Positions 17,609 to 26,566 are shown, numbered from the stretch's first letter. The stretch is DNA of 56,209 nucleotides from Flavobacterium sp. (GCA_026390995.1 JAPLEX010000076.1:1-56209); one strand, 5' to 3'. The notes: generated by a model from the letters alone, not told the origin. A program made the numbers and translations.

Positions 17609-18088
17609 CTAGAACTTGTAGCCTGTGCCAATTAAAAAGTGAGTCACCTTCACATCTCCTGTTAAACCCATGTCGTAACGGGGTTCAATAAAAAATTGAT
17701 CTGTAATATCATAGGAAGCCCCTATACCTAAATTAAATCGTGTTTTTTCAGTATCAGCTGAATCCATGCTGTAATACAACGTAGGCCCTGCCAATAAGTT
17801 TAATTTATCTGACATATTGTATTTGGCAATAACAGGGATGCTTAAATAATCAAACTTAGCTCCATCTTTTGAAGCCGTGTGGTAATTTAAACCCGGTTGC
17901 AAAACAATTTTATCTGACATTTCAAATTCAGAAAAACCACCAAAATAAAATCCAGATGCATTGGCAGATCCGTATGTTGATTTAGCCGAAACCATATCAA
18001 TACCGCCTTTAATTCCTAATTTCATGTCTTGTGCGCTCGCAATGCCAAAAGCTGCAATTGCTAAAACTGTAAACGTAATTTTTTTCAT
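17609..18088 (-). CDS. Porin-family outer-membrane beta-barrel protein (paralogue A)
   Basis: A 159-aa protein with a signal peptide ending IASAQ and a mature barrel opening DMKLGIKGGIDMV and ending FLIGTGYKF. It is a close paralogue of the protein at 26616-27095 (same length, most residues alike by eye). The ATG at 18088 is chosen because it begins the signal peptide; a longer reading to 18154 overlaps the promoter. Upstream lies a 7-2-7 operator (18173-18188) with a -7 box (18142-18149), so it is predicted to belong to the regulon of the NarL-type regulator at 24138. Substrate and function are unknown. Confidence 0.8.
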   Translation of the reverse strand: MKKITFTVLAIAAFGIASAQDMKLGIKGGIDMVSAKSTYGSANASGFYFGGFSEFEMSDKIVLQPGLNYHTASKDGAKFDYLSIPVIAKYNMSDKLNLLAGPTLYYSMDSADTEKTRFNLGIGASYDITDQFFIEPRYDMGLTGDVKVTHFLIGTGYKF

Positions 18089-18141
18089 AGTTTGTTTTTT
18101 TGAGTTAGTTAATCCGAAACCAAAACTTGATTTCGTTGATA

Positions 18142-18188
18142 CAAATAGAACCAATTAATTCACCCGAGTAAATACCCATTAATAGGTA
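18142..18188 (-). promoter_or_regulatory. Operator-promoter 1: NarL-type 7-2-7 site
   Basis: TACCCAT-TA-ATAGGTA at 18173-18188 fits the NarL/NarP heptamer pair (TACYYMT in inverted 7-2-7 spacing). On the minus strand it is followed by TTT at the -33 position and by TCTATTTG (18142-18149) as -7 box, with a 23-nt gap between operator and box. The centre would lie about 42 bp before transcription start, typical for an activator contacting RNA polymerase. Confidence 0.7.
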
Positions 18189-18203
18189 TTTTAACTAGAT
18201 ATC

Positions 18204-19868
18204 TTACTTCATAGTTAATATTCTTTTTAACATTTCCGAGAGTAAACGAGCTTCTTCTATGGTGCTGGTTTGAATGGTAAAGGTGTTTTGGTAGTTTTTG
18301 ATAGCGCCGTCTTCGTAGTATTTGATAATTTTCTCCATGTAATTGGTAGACAAACTTACATATACTGCGGTTGAAGAGGTATTAAACGCAACCGTCACCG
18401 GATTGATGTCGTTGATGTTGAATTCATAGACCTTAAGCTTGCTACTTTTTTCGCCAATTTCGGTGCTTTTAAATTGCAAAATCGGATCGTCTTTGAGTTC
18501 CAATTGCTGCTCGTAGGTGAGCTTGTTTTCGGTTACTTTGGTAATGCTGTTTTTAATTTGAGTAAGCAACTCTTTTTTGCTGCCTGACACTCGTATTTCT
18601 TGGGCTTCACACAACTCAACTAAGCGCTCAAGCACGGCACGACAGACGATTGCATCTTCTACCTCGCCCAGTTGAAATTCAATTTGGTTGGTGTAATTTT
18701 TGAGGACTTGGTTTTCCGTAAATTTGATGAATTTGCTGCCGGCCTTGGTTTTGCAATTGATGACCACATTTTTTCCTTCGGTGTTGTAGGCAATCAAATT
18801 CTTGCCCAAATCCCGTAAATTCAGTTGATAAATATTGTCAGTCATTTTGGCTGGCGTAGCTTCTTTTTTGGTAAAGCTCAACACGCAATCGCCTAGCAAT
18901 TGCTGGGTAAACGTCACCTCATTGATGGTCACTGATTTGATCTTCGAATTCAAGATGTCGATGCCTTCGCCAACCGATTTAATTTTGGGAATCATCGCTT
19001 CGATTTTATCCTCCGAGAGCAACACAGCTTGTTTTAACACCTTTTGTAAATCGCGGGATTTTTCGACACTTTCACAGTAAAAATCAAAATTGTTTACATA
19101 GTCTTTTTGCACTGTGGTGGCAAACGCTTTAATCACATCTAATTTGCGTCTGGTTTCGACATGCAACACAATTACATCACCTTTTACTTCGGCAAAAATG
19201 GAATTGGGATTGAGGTTGGCCAAGTTAAACTGAAACGAACTATTTACCGATTTTCCGCTAGAAACTTGGTCTACTATAAATTCTAATCGTCCAGGAATTT
19301 TGGACGAACTGGTTAATTTTTGAACATATTGTTTATCTAACAAATTCACCTGAGTGATATTGGCTACTAACCAATTTAAATGTTCCTGATAGGTTTTTAA
19401 AGACAATCTTTTGTCAATGATATTCTCGGAAATAGGAACCAGACCTTTTAGCGCATCGACCAATTCGCGACCATTGTCAATGTTTTTGGCATAGAAAAAC
19501 ACTTCTTGCTCGTAATTTGATTTTTGGCTGTCGGTAGTTTTCTTGATGAATTTTTGTTTTTTGGCTACCAAACACTGCACCTGAATCACGTCTTTGTTGG
19601 TAAAGGCACGAATGGTATTAATGTCGATGTCAGCCATATTAAACTCATACACTTCTTGCTGAGATTTTCCGTCTTTAATAGTTGTTGTGGTGCAAGTATA
19701 AAGCAATACACCCGGCTCCTTTTCCTTCAGGGTTTGGGTGATCTGATTTTTGTTGTTTTCAACGGTTTGCAAGACAGTTTGCATTCCTGCTACAACAGAA
19801 GAAAATGATTGCGCTTTTGCAAAATATGTGCAAGAAATACTCAGGAATATAAATACATAAATTTTCAT
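18204..19868 (-). CDS. Exported protein built from four internal repeats
   Basis: A 554-aa protein with a signal peptide (cleavage after YFAKAQ, residue 20) and no family I recognise. It contains four diverged copies of a ~70-residue unit at about 74-143, 212-281, 347-418 and 481-551, spaced about 135 residues apart. Each unit starts with a Y/F-x-[FL]-N-[ILM]-x-[DN]-[IL] motif (YEFNMADI, FQFNLANL, YQLNLRDL, YEFNINDI), continues with a hydrophobic strand and a K-[FIL]-I-K-like turn, then [KN]-Y-x-[NQ] before a beta strand, and ends in a helix with L-x-x-[LV]. A periplasmic or surface binding role is possible. No operator is visible upstream. Confidence 0.75.
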   Translation of the reverse strand: MKIYVFIFLSISCTYFAKAQSFSSVVAGMQTVLQTVENNKNQITQTLKEKEPGVLLYTCTTTTIKDGKSQQEVYEFNMADIDINTIRAFTNKDVIQVQCLVAKKQKFIKKTTDSQKSNYEQEVFFYAKNIDNGRELVDALKGLVPISENIIDKRLSLKTYQEHLNWLVANITQVNLLDKQYVQKLTSSSKIPGRLEFIVDQVSSGKSVNSSFQFNLANLNPNSIFAEVKGDVIVLHVETRRKLDVIKAFATTVQKDYVNNFDFYCESVEKSRDLQKVLKQAVLLSEDKIEAMIPKIKSVGEGIDILNSKIKSVTINEVTFTQQLLGDCVLSFTKKEATPAKMTDNIYQLNLRDLGKNLIAYNTEGKNVVINCKTKAGSKFIKFTENQVLKNYTNQIEFQLGEVEDAIVCRAVLERLVELCEAQEIRVSGSKKELLTQIKNSITKVTENKLTYEQQLELKDDPILQFKSTEIGEKSSKLKVYEFNINDINPVTVAFNTSSTAVYVSLSTNYMEKIIKYYEDGAIKNYQNTFTIQTSTIEEARLLSEMLKRILTMK

Positions 19869-20026
19869 AGTTCACTTAATTAAATTAATTAGCAATATAA
19901 AAAAAATTGGATAAAAATTACCCTAACTTTTAACTGCAAACCAATTCATTTAATTTATCTACATCCAGCGTGCATACTCACCAATTACAATAAGCGTGCC
20001 TGTTTTGGTTGTGAGGACAGTACAGT

Positions 20027-20330
20027 TCACCAAAAGATGTTTTCATTTGGACCACTGGCGCAGTTTCCACATAAACAATCTACAACCAATATACTTTGAT
20101 CAGCACCGCGATTCAGATAGGAAATGACTGCCCCTGAAGACGAGCGCACATACAAATCCAAATCGACGTTGTCGGGATTGGAAAATTGCAAATTAAACAG
20201 GAGTTTCCGTCTTGTCCTACCAAATTTGTAGATCCACCAGATCAATCTAAGCTAACTGAGTCATCTTCTTCCGAATCACACGCAAAGAAAAGTGTACCTG
20301 AAAATAAAAAAAATCGTTGCGCAGTAAAAA
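20027..20330 (-). pseudogene. Broken lipoprotein gene with DLDLYV domain
   Basis: A decayed gene. The first frame gives a lipoprotein signal ending LFFACDSEEDDSVSLD and then a TGA stop. The same frame continues SGGSTNLVGQDGNS, where an apparent 1-nt loss shifts the frame. The second frame reads FNLQFSNPDNVDLDLYVRS and then a cysteine-containing end, before another TGA after GPNENIFW. Proteins with NPDNVDLDLYV are exported in Bacteroidota, but their function is unknown to me. No standard start codon survives at the 5' end. An intact 7-2-7 operator-promoter lies just upstream (20352-20398), so the gene was probably once part of the local regulon. Confidence 0.7.
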
Positions 20331-20351
20331 GATTTAAAAGTTTAATTGAAA

Positions 20352-20398
20352 CAAAATAACTGGTTACATATGCTTGAGTCAATACCCATTTGTGGGTA
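20352..20398 (-). promoter_or_regulatory. Operator-promoter 2: NarL-type 7-2-7 site
   Basis: TACCCAT-TT-GTGGGTA at 20383-20398, then TTG directly adjacent and a 20-nt spacer to TTATTTTG (20352-20359) on the minus strand. Gene-proximal heptamer is ATGGGTA; the distal one has a single mismatch. Spacing from operator to -7 box is identical to operators 1, 3 and 4. Confidence 0.7.
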
Positions 20399-20461
20399 AA
20401 TTGAAGATAAATACAAACCAAAACCTTGCTTTTACTAACAAGGTTTTAGTAGATGAATTTT

Positions 20462-22285
20462 TTAATCCCTGAGGCAACGCACTGAGAAACCGCTCCTCTT
20501 ATCGATGCCGTACCTGCCGGCACTGCCGCTGCCGTAATTCAGGCCGCGGTACCAGGCGTGTAGTGCATTGTCCTCTGACGAACTCCACCAGTAACCGCTG
20601 CTGCCAATGTAGTCGAATGTCCCATTGACGTAGCTAAACCCTCCCGGCAGACCAGTAAAACTAGTGCTATTGGTAGCGTCAGTGTTGGGACTTTGCCAAT
20701 GCGAAGTGCCTGTTTCTTTCATCTTGCCACCTGCCACCGTTTCCCCGCCCAAAAAGGTGGTTAAGGTGGTCCACTCGGCATCACTCGGCACATGATAGCC
20801 AGTTGGGGCTAATCCACGAGGGTCATTCACGGCATACCAGTTGTATATTTTGCCATAAATTGGTCCGTTGGCGGTGTTGTTTTCATAGTAACACCAAGCG
20901 CCTGTGGTGAGGTTAGCCCATGCTGTTGGGTCGGTTACTTGAGGAATTGGGTCACCATTGCGATAGGTTGTAACATCAAGATTTCTCGTTTTCCACGTTT
21001 GTGTCCCAATAACTACTTCATCGGTCGCAACTGCTTCAACTTGTATGGGCAATTTTCCGGAAAAACTAGTATACTCATCGGTATAACTGTAATTTAAAAA
21101 AGAAACAACTGGCAAGTGAGCTGGAGTCCCTACAAATTTTACTTTGAGGTTCATTTGGCCATTTCCTTGCAACGTGGCAGAAACCAATTGAAGATTGGGG
21201 TGGTTTACCGTAAATTGCATTCCTGAAAAGGCAGTAGCATTAGCCACAACACCTACATTGGCACTTGAATTGGGTAATTGAACTCGAGATAAAGGTGCTA
21301 TGTTTACAAATGGTAAATTATTAACCACAGCAATCACAGCGTTTGCAAGTGTGGTATTCAAATTCATTAAATTAAAACTACTGAAAAATGATACCCAAAC
21401 CGGTTGGGTTTTATTGGCATCACTGGCTATCAGTTTTCTTTTTAACAGATTGAGCGTAACTGAAGATGCTATGTCATTTTGTAATTGAATTGAGGTGGAG
21501 GCAAGACGGTTTTGAACACCCAATATATCATTTGCAGTTATGTTTTCAGCCATTACTAATTCATCGTAAATCGGTCTTCCACATCTTTTGGCTTCTTTAA
21601 GAGATACAGCAAATAATCCCAAACCAAATAGTTGTCCCACTCCTGTTGGACTTATCATAAGTGCCACACTAGCTCCCATACCAAGCACTGCTGTAGCAAG
21701 ACAATCTTCATTAGGTCCTGCGAGTCGGCCTGCATAGGTGCCTAAAAGTATACTGTCAAATAGTAACTTGTTGGCTTTATAAATTACCGCTAGTTCTGTT
21801 TTTTCGGCTTCTGATGCTTGAGCAAAATAGGTAGTGAAACTGCTAAGAGTTGCTTCAGCTTCTAATGATTCAGGTGATCCATCTGAATTTTGAGTAAATG
21901 CAGCCATATTAGCAAACAAAGGCGTGAGCGTTTCGGTAACCGTTTGGGTTAACACCGTTTCTTTTATATCATAATGTATAATCGCATTGTTTAGCTCAGG
22001 AATTACCAAGTCTTTTAATCCAAGGGAAATAGAAGAAGGCACTAAAAATGTAAGCTTTTCATTGGACGCTTTTGACAATTGTATTGCCATCCCGTCAATT
22101 GTTGCATTATAGGTTTGATTGCTTACTACAAGGCCCGGCAAATCAACTGTTACCACTTGGTATTGATATATTATTCCCCCTATTTGGTCTACGGGCACGG
22201 TTTTGGTCTCTTCCTTAGAACAAGAAGTGATGAACACCATTGTAATAGAAAACAAGAGTGCTAATTTTTTTAAGTAATTTTTCAC
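20462..22285 (-). CDS. FISUMP-domain lipoprotein
   Basis: A 607-aa lipoprotein. From the GTG start at 22285 the signal peptide runs KNYLKKLALLFSITMVFITS to the lipobox cysteine (FITSC). An upstream TTG at 22315 is rejected because it overlaps the -7 box of operator-promoter 3. The last ~190 residues are a Fibrobacter succinogenes major paralogous (FISUMP) domain: IGTQTWKTRNLDVTTY, YGKIYNWYAVNDPRGLAPTG, YHVPSDAEWTTLTTFLGG, GYWWSSSED and a final RSGFSVRCLRD. The middle has an alanine-rich hydrophobic stretch (about 195-225) and otherwise no known domain. Surface lipoprotein role is inferred. Confidence 0.85.
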   Translation of the reverse strand: MKNYLKKLALLFSITMVFITSCSKEETKTVPVDQIGGIIYQYQVVTVDLPGLVVSNQTYNATIDGMAIQLSKASNEKLTFLVPSSISLGLKDLVIPELNNAIIHYDIKETVLTQTVTETLTPLFANMAAFTQNSDGSPESLEAEATLSSFTTYFAQASEAEKTELAVIYKANKLLFDSILLGTYAGRLAGPNEDCLATAVLGMGASVALMISPTGVGQLFGLGLFAVSLKEAKRCGRPIYDELVMAENITANDILGVQNRLASTSIQLQNDIASSVTLNLLKRKLIASDANKTQPVWVSFFSSFNLMNLNTTLANAVIAVVNNLPFVNIAPLSRVQLPNSSANVGVVANATAFSGMQFTVNHPNLQLVSATLQGNGQMNLKVKFVGTPAHLPVVSFLNYSYTDEYTSFSGKLPIQVEAVATDEVVIGTQTWKTRNLDVTTYRNGDPIPQVTDPTAWANLTTGAWCYYENNTANGPIYGKIYNWYAVNDPRGLAPTGYHVPSDAEWTTLTTFLGGETVAGGKMKETGTSHWQSPNTDATNSTSFTGLPGGFSYVNGTFDYIGSSGYWWSSSEDNALHAWYRGLNYGSGSAGRYGIDKRSGFSVRCLRD

Positions 22286-22312
22286 GGTTAATTTGTTAAG
22301 ATTAATACCTAA

Positions 22313-22359
22313 CAAATGAACGCCTAACTAATGCTGCTGGCAATACCCATTTATGGGTA
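22313..22359 (-). promoter_or_regulatory. Operator-promoter 3: perfect NarL-type 7-2-7 site
   Basis: TACCCAT-TT-ATGGGTA at 22344-22359 is a perfect inverted heptamer pair. TTG follows immediately, then 20 nt, then TTCATTTG (22313-22320) as -7 box. Transcription would begin near 22308, which fixes the GTG at 22285 as start codon of the FISUMP lipoprotein. Confidence 0.75.
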
Positions 22360-22375
22360 ATTAGGTCAACTCAAT

Positions 22376-24166
22376 TTACAGTAGAACCTCTCTCGGCAAT
22401 TTGATTTGCACCACCGTGCCCTGATTTAAGGTACTGGTAATGTCGAAACTTCCGTGGTAATTTTGAATACGCTTTTGGCTGTTCTCTAATCCAAAACCAA
22501 AAGGTAAATTAGCCGTTTCAAACCCAATACCATCGTCTGTAATTTGAATCAAATAGTACGAAGTATAGCCATAAAATTCAATCAAAATAGACTGGGCATT
22601 TCCGTGTTTGCTCGCATTAACAATAAGTTCTAAGGTAATTAAATACAGATCATAAATCCATTCTTCAACTATAATTTCAGGAAAATTATAATTATACATT
22701 TCTATTTTGGGGATTGCTACCGATCGGGAACGGCTTTCAAATTGGTTGTGCAAACTGGCGTATAAGGCACCTTCATCAAGCGATTTGGGTAAAATTTGAT
22801 GCGATATCATGCGAATATCATGCGATAAATCAGATATCGAATCGTTTACTTGGTTATACTGCTTGAGCAGAATGAGTTGCCTGATATAAGCCAATTGGCT
22901 ACCAATATTGTCGTGGATTAAATTGGCAATGGAGCGGCGTTCACGGACTTGGGTTTGCGAAATCACCTGTATGGTTTTTTCACGTTCGTTAATTAAATCG
23001 GTAACCAATTGCGAATTTTCTTTATAGGTATTCATGTATTTGTTGGTAAGAATGTACCCAAACAACAATGTCTCATACAAAAAAACAAATACCAACAAGT
23101 TTTCGGGAAAACTCGCCACAATCACCTTGAAAGAACGCAACAAAATGGCATGGCCCCAAAATAAATGTGGCCAAAAGGTGAATAACATCAAATAGGAAGC
23201 ATTTGAATCGTAACGCACGTTAATCACTACCGCGTATAACAAATAAAAAAAACTGACGGTTATACCGCTAAAAACCAAATAGAAACAGATTTTTAATAAC
23301 AACTCCAAATTTAGAATGTAACAAAAAACAGAAACAAAAATTATCACACTTGAAAAAATCAAGCCATTACATATGAAGGCATATTTATTGGGTTGGTGGA
23401 TTTTTAAATTGGTAAAAGATGCGATGAGCAAAGTGAGAATGATAAACCATATGGTGGATGCATAAATATGCACTTCGCTAAAATACAAGTAGCGGGGGAA
23501 AAGCGTATATTTTGCGTAATTCGAATAGGTCATAATGTACACTATAGAACAGATAGAATACAGTATATAATATAAATAAACTACTTTTTTGGTAATTGTA
23601 AACAGGCTTATATTGAGCACAATTAAAATGATAATAACCCCAATAAACACCGAAATTATTACCAATTTAGTATTCGACAACTGCACCAAATTGGCCTTTA
23701 ATTCTAATCCGTAGGAAAACTCAAAAAAAGAAGTGGTTTTTTTTAACTTCACCAAACAGTTTGTTTGTTCTTTGGGTTTTAGCTCAAACAAAAAAGAATG
23801 ATAAGATAAAAATTGAGCTTCTTTGGCTGTTCGATCACCCAGTATACGGATACGATTTGGTTCGTAACAAATTAAACTGTCGATGTTGTTATTGAAGAAA
23901 GTCAATCCAAAACGTTGGGTATGTTTGGATGTATTGGTAAATTGATAACGGCACCAAACCGTGGCATTTACGTTGTATCCAATGTTTATGTGCTGATTTG
24001 CCGGAAGATTTTTCCAGCGGTTTTGCGGTAAATTGTTGGGTGAGTAATCTGAATTGTTGTCTACAAAATACATTGCCGATTGCCGAACAGCTGGGACATC
24101 AAATTGGGCGTATGCCGCCGATGCAAGAAATAAAAAACTAAGAAAATAAATTATTTTCATGCGCAA
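22376..24166 (-). CDS. 7TM-DISM-type sensor histidine kinase (HisKA_3)
   Basis: A 596-aa sensor kinase. It has a signal peptide (1-20), an extracellular beta-sandwich of the 7TMR-DISMED2 kind (about 30-155), seven membrane helices (about 165-375) and a cytoplasmic kinase. The phosphoacceptor is His418 in ERRSIANLIHDNIGSQ, typical of NarL-partner kinases. The ATPase domain has an N-box LELIVNASKHGN, G1 ITDDGIGFE and G2 GFGLENSQKRI. It overlaps the response regulator gene by 29 bp and is translated after it. The extracellular sensor probably reads a carbohydrate or envelope signal; this is inferred from the domain class. Confidence 0.92.
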   Translation of the reverse strand: MRMKIIYFLSFLFLASAAYAQFDVPAVRQSAMYFVDNNSDYSPNNLPQNRWKNLPANQHINIGYNVNATVWCRYQFTNTSKHTQRFGLTFFNNNIDSLICYEPNRIRILGDRTAKEAQFLSYHSFLFELKPKEQTNCLVKLKKTTSFFEFSYGLELKANLVQLSNTKLVIISVFIGVIIILIVLNISLFTITKKVVYLYYILYSICSIVYIMTYSNYAKYTLFPRYLYFSEVHIYASTIWFIILTLLIASFTNLKIHQPNKYAFICNGLIFSSVIIFVSVFCYILNLELLLKICFYLVFSGITVSFFYLLYAVVINVRYDSNASYLMLFTFWPHLFWGHAILLRSFKVIVASFPENLLVFVFLYETLLFGYILTNKYMNTYKENSQLVTDLINEREKTIQVISQTQVRERRSIANLIHDNIGSQLAYIRQLILLKQYNQVNDSISDLSHDIRMISHQILPKSLDEGALYASLHNQFESRSRSVAIPKIEMYNYNFPEIIVEEWIYDLYLITLELIVNASKHGNAQSILIEFYGYTSYYLIQITDDGIGFETANLPFGFGLENSQKRIQNYHGSFDITSTLNQGTVVQIKLPREVLL

Positions 24167-24776
24167 ATTTGATGAGCGAGCTGCTGTTGGATATTTCTAG
24201 TTTCTTATTGATGTTTTTGCGGTGCGTATCAACCGTAGTTTTACTGATAAACAATACACCGGCAATTTCCTTACTGGTTTTTCCTTCAATAATCAACCGA
24301 ATGATTTGTTTTTCTTGGGTCGAAAGCGAAAATTTCTTGAGTTGTGCGTTATCCGTTTTGGCAAAATTGGGAATGCCTTTTTTGGTAATGCTGGCCTGGT
24401 AAAATTCGAGTGAGGTAGATTCAATTGCCTCTAGCAGTTCTTCAATGGGAGTTTCCTTTGGCAAAAATGCATTCACCCCAAGTCGCTGCGCTTTACTTAC
24501 TAAAAACTCTTCAAAATAAGCCGAAAGAATAATGACTTTGGCTTTGGGATGAATTTTTTTGAATTGCTGAATGAGCTGAAAGCCATCGCGTTCATCTATA
24601 TTTAAGTCGCAAATAAATACGTCAACGGCTGCCGATGTATAATAGTTTTGGCAACGATCGGTATCAATAAATAAGTTGATTTTGTAGGCAGGCCCAAATT
24701 TCTTTAACACCTCGGCCAGCCCATTCAAAAACAGCAAATGATCATCACAAATAAGAATTTTTTTATGCATACCCAT
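24138..24776 (-). CDS. NarL/FixJ-family response regulator
   Basis: A 212-aa DNA-binding regulator. The receiver domain (1-125) has acidic residues DD (11-12), phosphoacceptor Asp57 in FICDLNIDE, and Lys in FLPKETP. The C-terminal LuxR-type helix-turn-helix (about 148-208) reads LSTQEKQIIRLIIEGKTSKE and VLFISKTTVDTHRKNI. It is the first gene of the regulator-kinase operon. Five nearby promoters carry NarL-type 7-2-7 heptamer operators, the kind of site this subfamily binds as a dimer, so it is the best candidate for their activator. A lone TACCCAT heptamer overlaps its own start codon (24770-24776). The start could also be the ATG at 24770. Confidence 0.92.
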   Translation of the reverse strand: MGMHKKILICDDHLLFLNGLAEVLKKFGPAYKINLFIDTDRCQNYYTSAAVDVFICDLNIDERDGFQLIQQFKKIHPKAKVIILSAYFEEFLVSKAQRLGVNAFLPKETPIEELLEAIESTSLEFYQASITKKGIPNFAKTDNAQLKKFSLSTQEKQIIRLIIEGKTSKEIAGVLFISKTTVDTHRKNINKKLEISNSSSLIKFAHENNLFS

Positions 24777-24817
24777 GAGTTATCCTGATGTTTAAAGCGA
24801 TTCAATCGAAAAATTCA

Positions 24818-25207
24818 TTAAGTCATTCTACTACCTTGAAGTAAAGTCCGAATAAAAATAGTCAATAAAATATTGATTTGGCACTCAAAACTAATTGTTG
24901 TCAAGTATTGATTGTCTGACGATTTAGTCCAAGTACCATTTTGTACAGAGGGTGTAGAACCACAATTGTACTGAGTATCTGAAAATGTACCATCAGCATT
25001 ATATTGAAGAATTTCTCGGTCACAATCAAGAACGACATCTGCTTCATAAACCCCGTCTGTCCAATCGCCAACCCATTTCCAAGTACCTACTAATTTTTCT
25101 GTAGACGAACCAGAATCCTCATCAGTATCTTCTTTTTTGTCAGAACTACACGAATAAAAACTTCCTAAACAAAGTACCATAACGAACAACATTGCAATTT
25201 TTTTCAT
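24818..25207 (-). CDS. Lipocalin-like lipoprotein with odd C-terminus
   Basis: A 129-aa lipoprotein from the ATG at 25207, with signal peptide MKKIAMLFVMVLCLGSFYSC (lipobox FYSC) and an acidic linker. KLVGTWKWVGDWTDG, ILQYNADGTFSDTQYNCGS and NGTWTKSSDNQYLTTI follow, resembling lipocalin-like domains of Bacteroidota. The last 24 residues (FECQINILLTIFIRT...) are hydrophobic and unlike the usual strand pattern, so a late frameshift or truncation is possible. Expressed from operator-promoter 4, divergent from the 25338 gene. Confidence 0.7.
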   Translation of the reverse strand: MKKIAMLFVMVLCLGSFYSCSSDKKEDTDEDSGSSTEKLVGTWKWVGDWTDGVYEADVVLDCDREILQYNADGTFSDTQYNCGSTPSVQNGTWTKSSDNQYLTTISFECQINILLTIFIRTLLQGSRMT

Positions 25208-25232
25208 TTTATTTTTTTTTAAGATTAGATAA

Positions 25233-25311
25233 CAATAGTAGGCGTTATTAATAATAGAAAAAATACCCATAAATAGGTATTTTACATATGGGGTGAGTCT
25301 ACTTAAGTTTG
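25233..25311. promoter_or_regulatory. Operator-promoter 4: divergent, NarL-type 7-2-7 site
   Basis: TACCCAT-AA-ATAGGTA at 25264-25279 lies between two divergent lipoprotein genes. Leftward, TACTATTG (25233-25240) sits at the same distance as in operators 1-3. Rightward, TAAGTTTG (25304-25311, perfect TAnnTTTG) sits one base further away. One operator could therefore drive both genes. Confidence 0.72.
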
Positions 25312-25337
25312 AAGTAACTAATTTAAACACTTAACTT

Positions 25338-26552
25338 ATGAACAAATTATTTCTTTTTTTAGGGCTAACCATGGCCTTAGTATTGTCAAACTGTTCAAGC
25401 GCAGACAAAGCAGAAGACAATGCAGATTCTATTTCCCCTTCTAATGCTGATGCGTTAACGGAAGTATTAGTAATTCCCAATGCTCAGGTTGTGAATTCAC
25501 CAAACCTTCCTCCCTCATCTAGCCCCAGTGTTGCTCCGGCAGTGAATCATGTTGACACTAACATTTCCTATTCAGCTGGGGGACAAATTATAATTCCGAG
25601 TGATGTAAACTCGCCTGTAACTGCAAATATCGCCGGGGTTTACATTCAAGTAAAAGGAGCTTCAACCTATTTTGATGTACCGATCAATGCGGCTACTTTC
25701 AACGGCACATTTAGTATTCCCGTGAATTTACCTTTAGAGGTTGGAGATGGAGATTTTATATTGGTTTTGAAATTTTATGATACCAACGGCAACATTAGTG
25801 CAATAACTGAGGTAAATATTCACGTAACTCAGCCCACAAACTGTAATACCACTAAAGTCTCAGGTGGGCAGGGATTAACGAGTAATATCTTTCAGGTGGG
25901 GAATAATTCGGGAATGATTACCATATCCTACGATACCTTTACAGTAAAAGATAAAATCGATGTGTTTCAAAACGGGGTTTGGTTGGGTGGTACAGGACCA
26001 TCTACCGTGAGAGGCACGTTGCGTAGACCATTGAGTTGCAATACAGCAACTGAAGCCTTAGGGTATGTAGGTCAAAATAGCCAATTTGTTTTTGCCTATA
26101 ATCCAGGGGCTGGCAATAATATTGAGGTGGTAGTATCCGGTTGTGAAAACGGAGGAACTGCTTGGGAATACACCTTTTCTTGCCCAGAAACCGTACAGCC
26201 CGGTAACGGTACATTTATATTAAATGGAAGTTCATTTACAGGAATTTGCCAAGGCACACAATCAGGTCAATGCACCGCAGAAAGTGGCAAAAATGTTACT
26301 ATGGTAAATAGTGGTAGATCAGTGATTATATATAACATGCCATTAGCCAGTTCTGGTAGTACACCATTAGTGTATTTTAGTAACGCCGTTTGCCAACCCT
26401 ACATCATTGTAAATGACAACGGAATATATAGTGCCCGTACTAACCTCACAGGCTCTATCGTAAAAACAGGCGCCAACAGTTTCACCTTTAGCACTACGTT
26501 TACCGATTATGATGACATACAGCGTTCAGTGAGCGGCAGCGGAACGTATTAA
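25338..26552 (+). CDS. Large lipoprotein of unknown function
   Basis: A 404-aa lipoprotein: signal peptide with lipobox LVLSNC (residue 19), then a low-complexity linker rich in Asp, Ala, Ser and Pro (about 20-75). Two or more beta-rich modules follow (about 80-165 and 170-400), with eight or more cysteines in the second half. I recognise no family. Probably surface-anchored. Predicted member of the local regulon through operator-promoter 4. Confidence 0.75.
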   Translation: MNKLFLFLGLTMALVLSNCSSADKAEDNADSISPSNADALTEVLVIPNAQVVNSPNLPPSSSPSVAPAVNHVDTNISYSAGGQIIIPSDVNSPVTANIAGVYIQVKGASTYFDVPINAATFNGTFSIPVNLPLEVGDGDFILVLKFYDTNGNISAITEVNIHVTQPTNCNTTKVSGGQGLTSNIFQVGNNSGMITISYDTFTVKDKIDVFQNGVWLGGTGPSTVRGTLRRPLSCNTATEALGYVGQNSQFVFAYNPGAGNNIEVVVSGCENGGTAWEYTFSCPETVQPGNGTFILNGSSFTGICQGTQSGQCTAESGKNVTMVNSGRSVIIYNMPLASSGSTPLVYFSNAVCQPYIIVNDNGIYSARTNLTGSIVKTGANSFTFSTTFTDYDDIQRSVSGSGTY

Positions 26553-26566
26553 ATAAAATATACCAT

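Noticed and set aside
20331..20346. ATT codon as start of the broken lipoprotein
   Set aside because: It would lie at or before the predicted transcription start and ATT is a very rare start codon.
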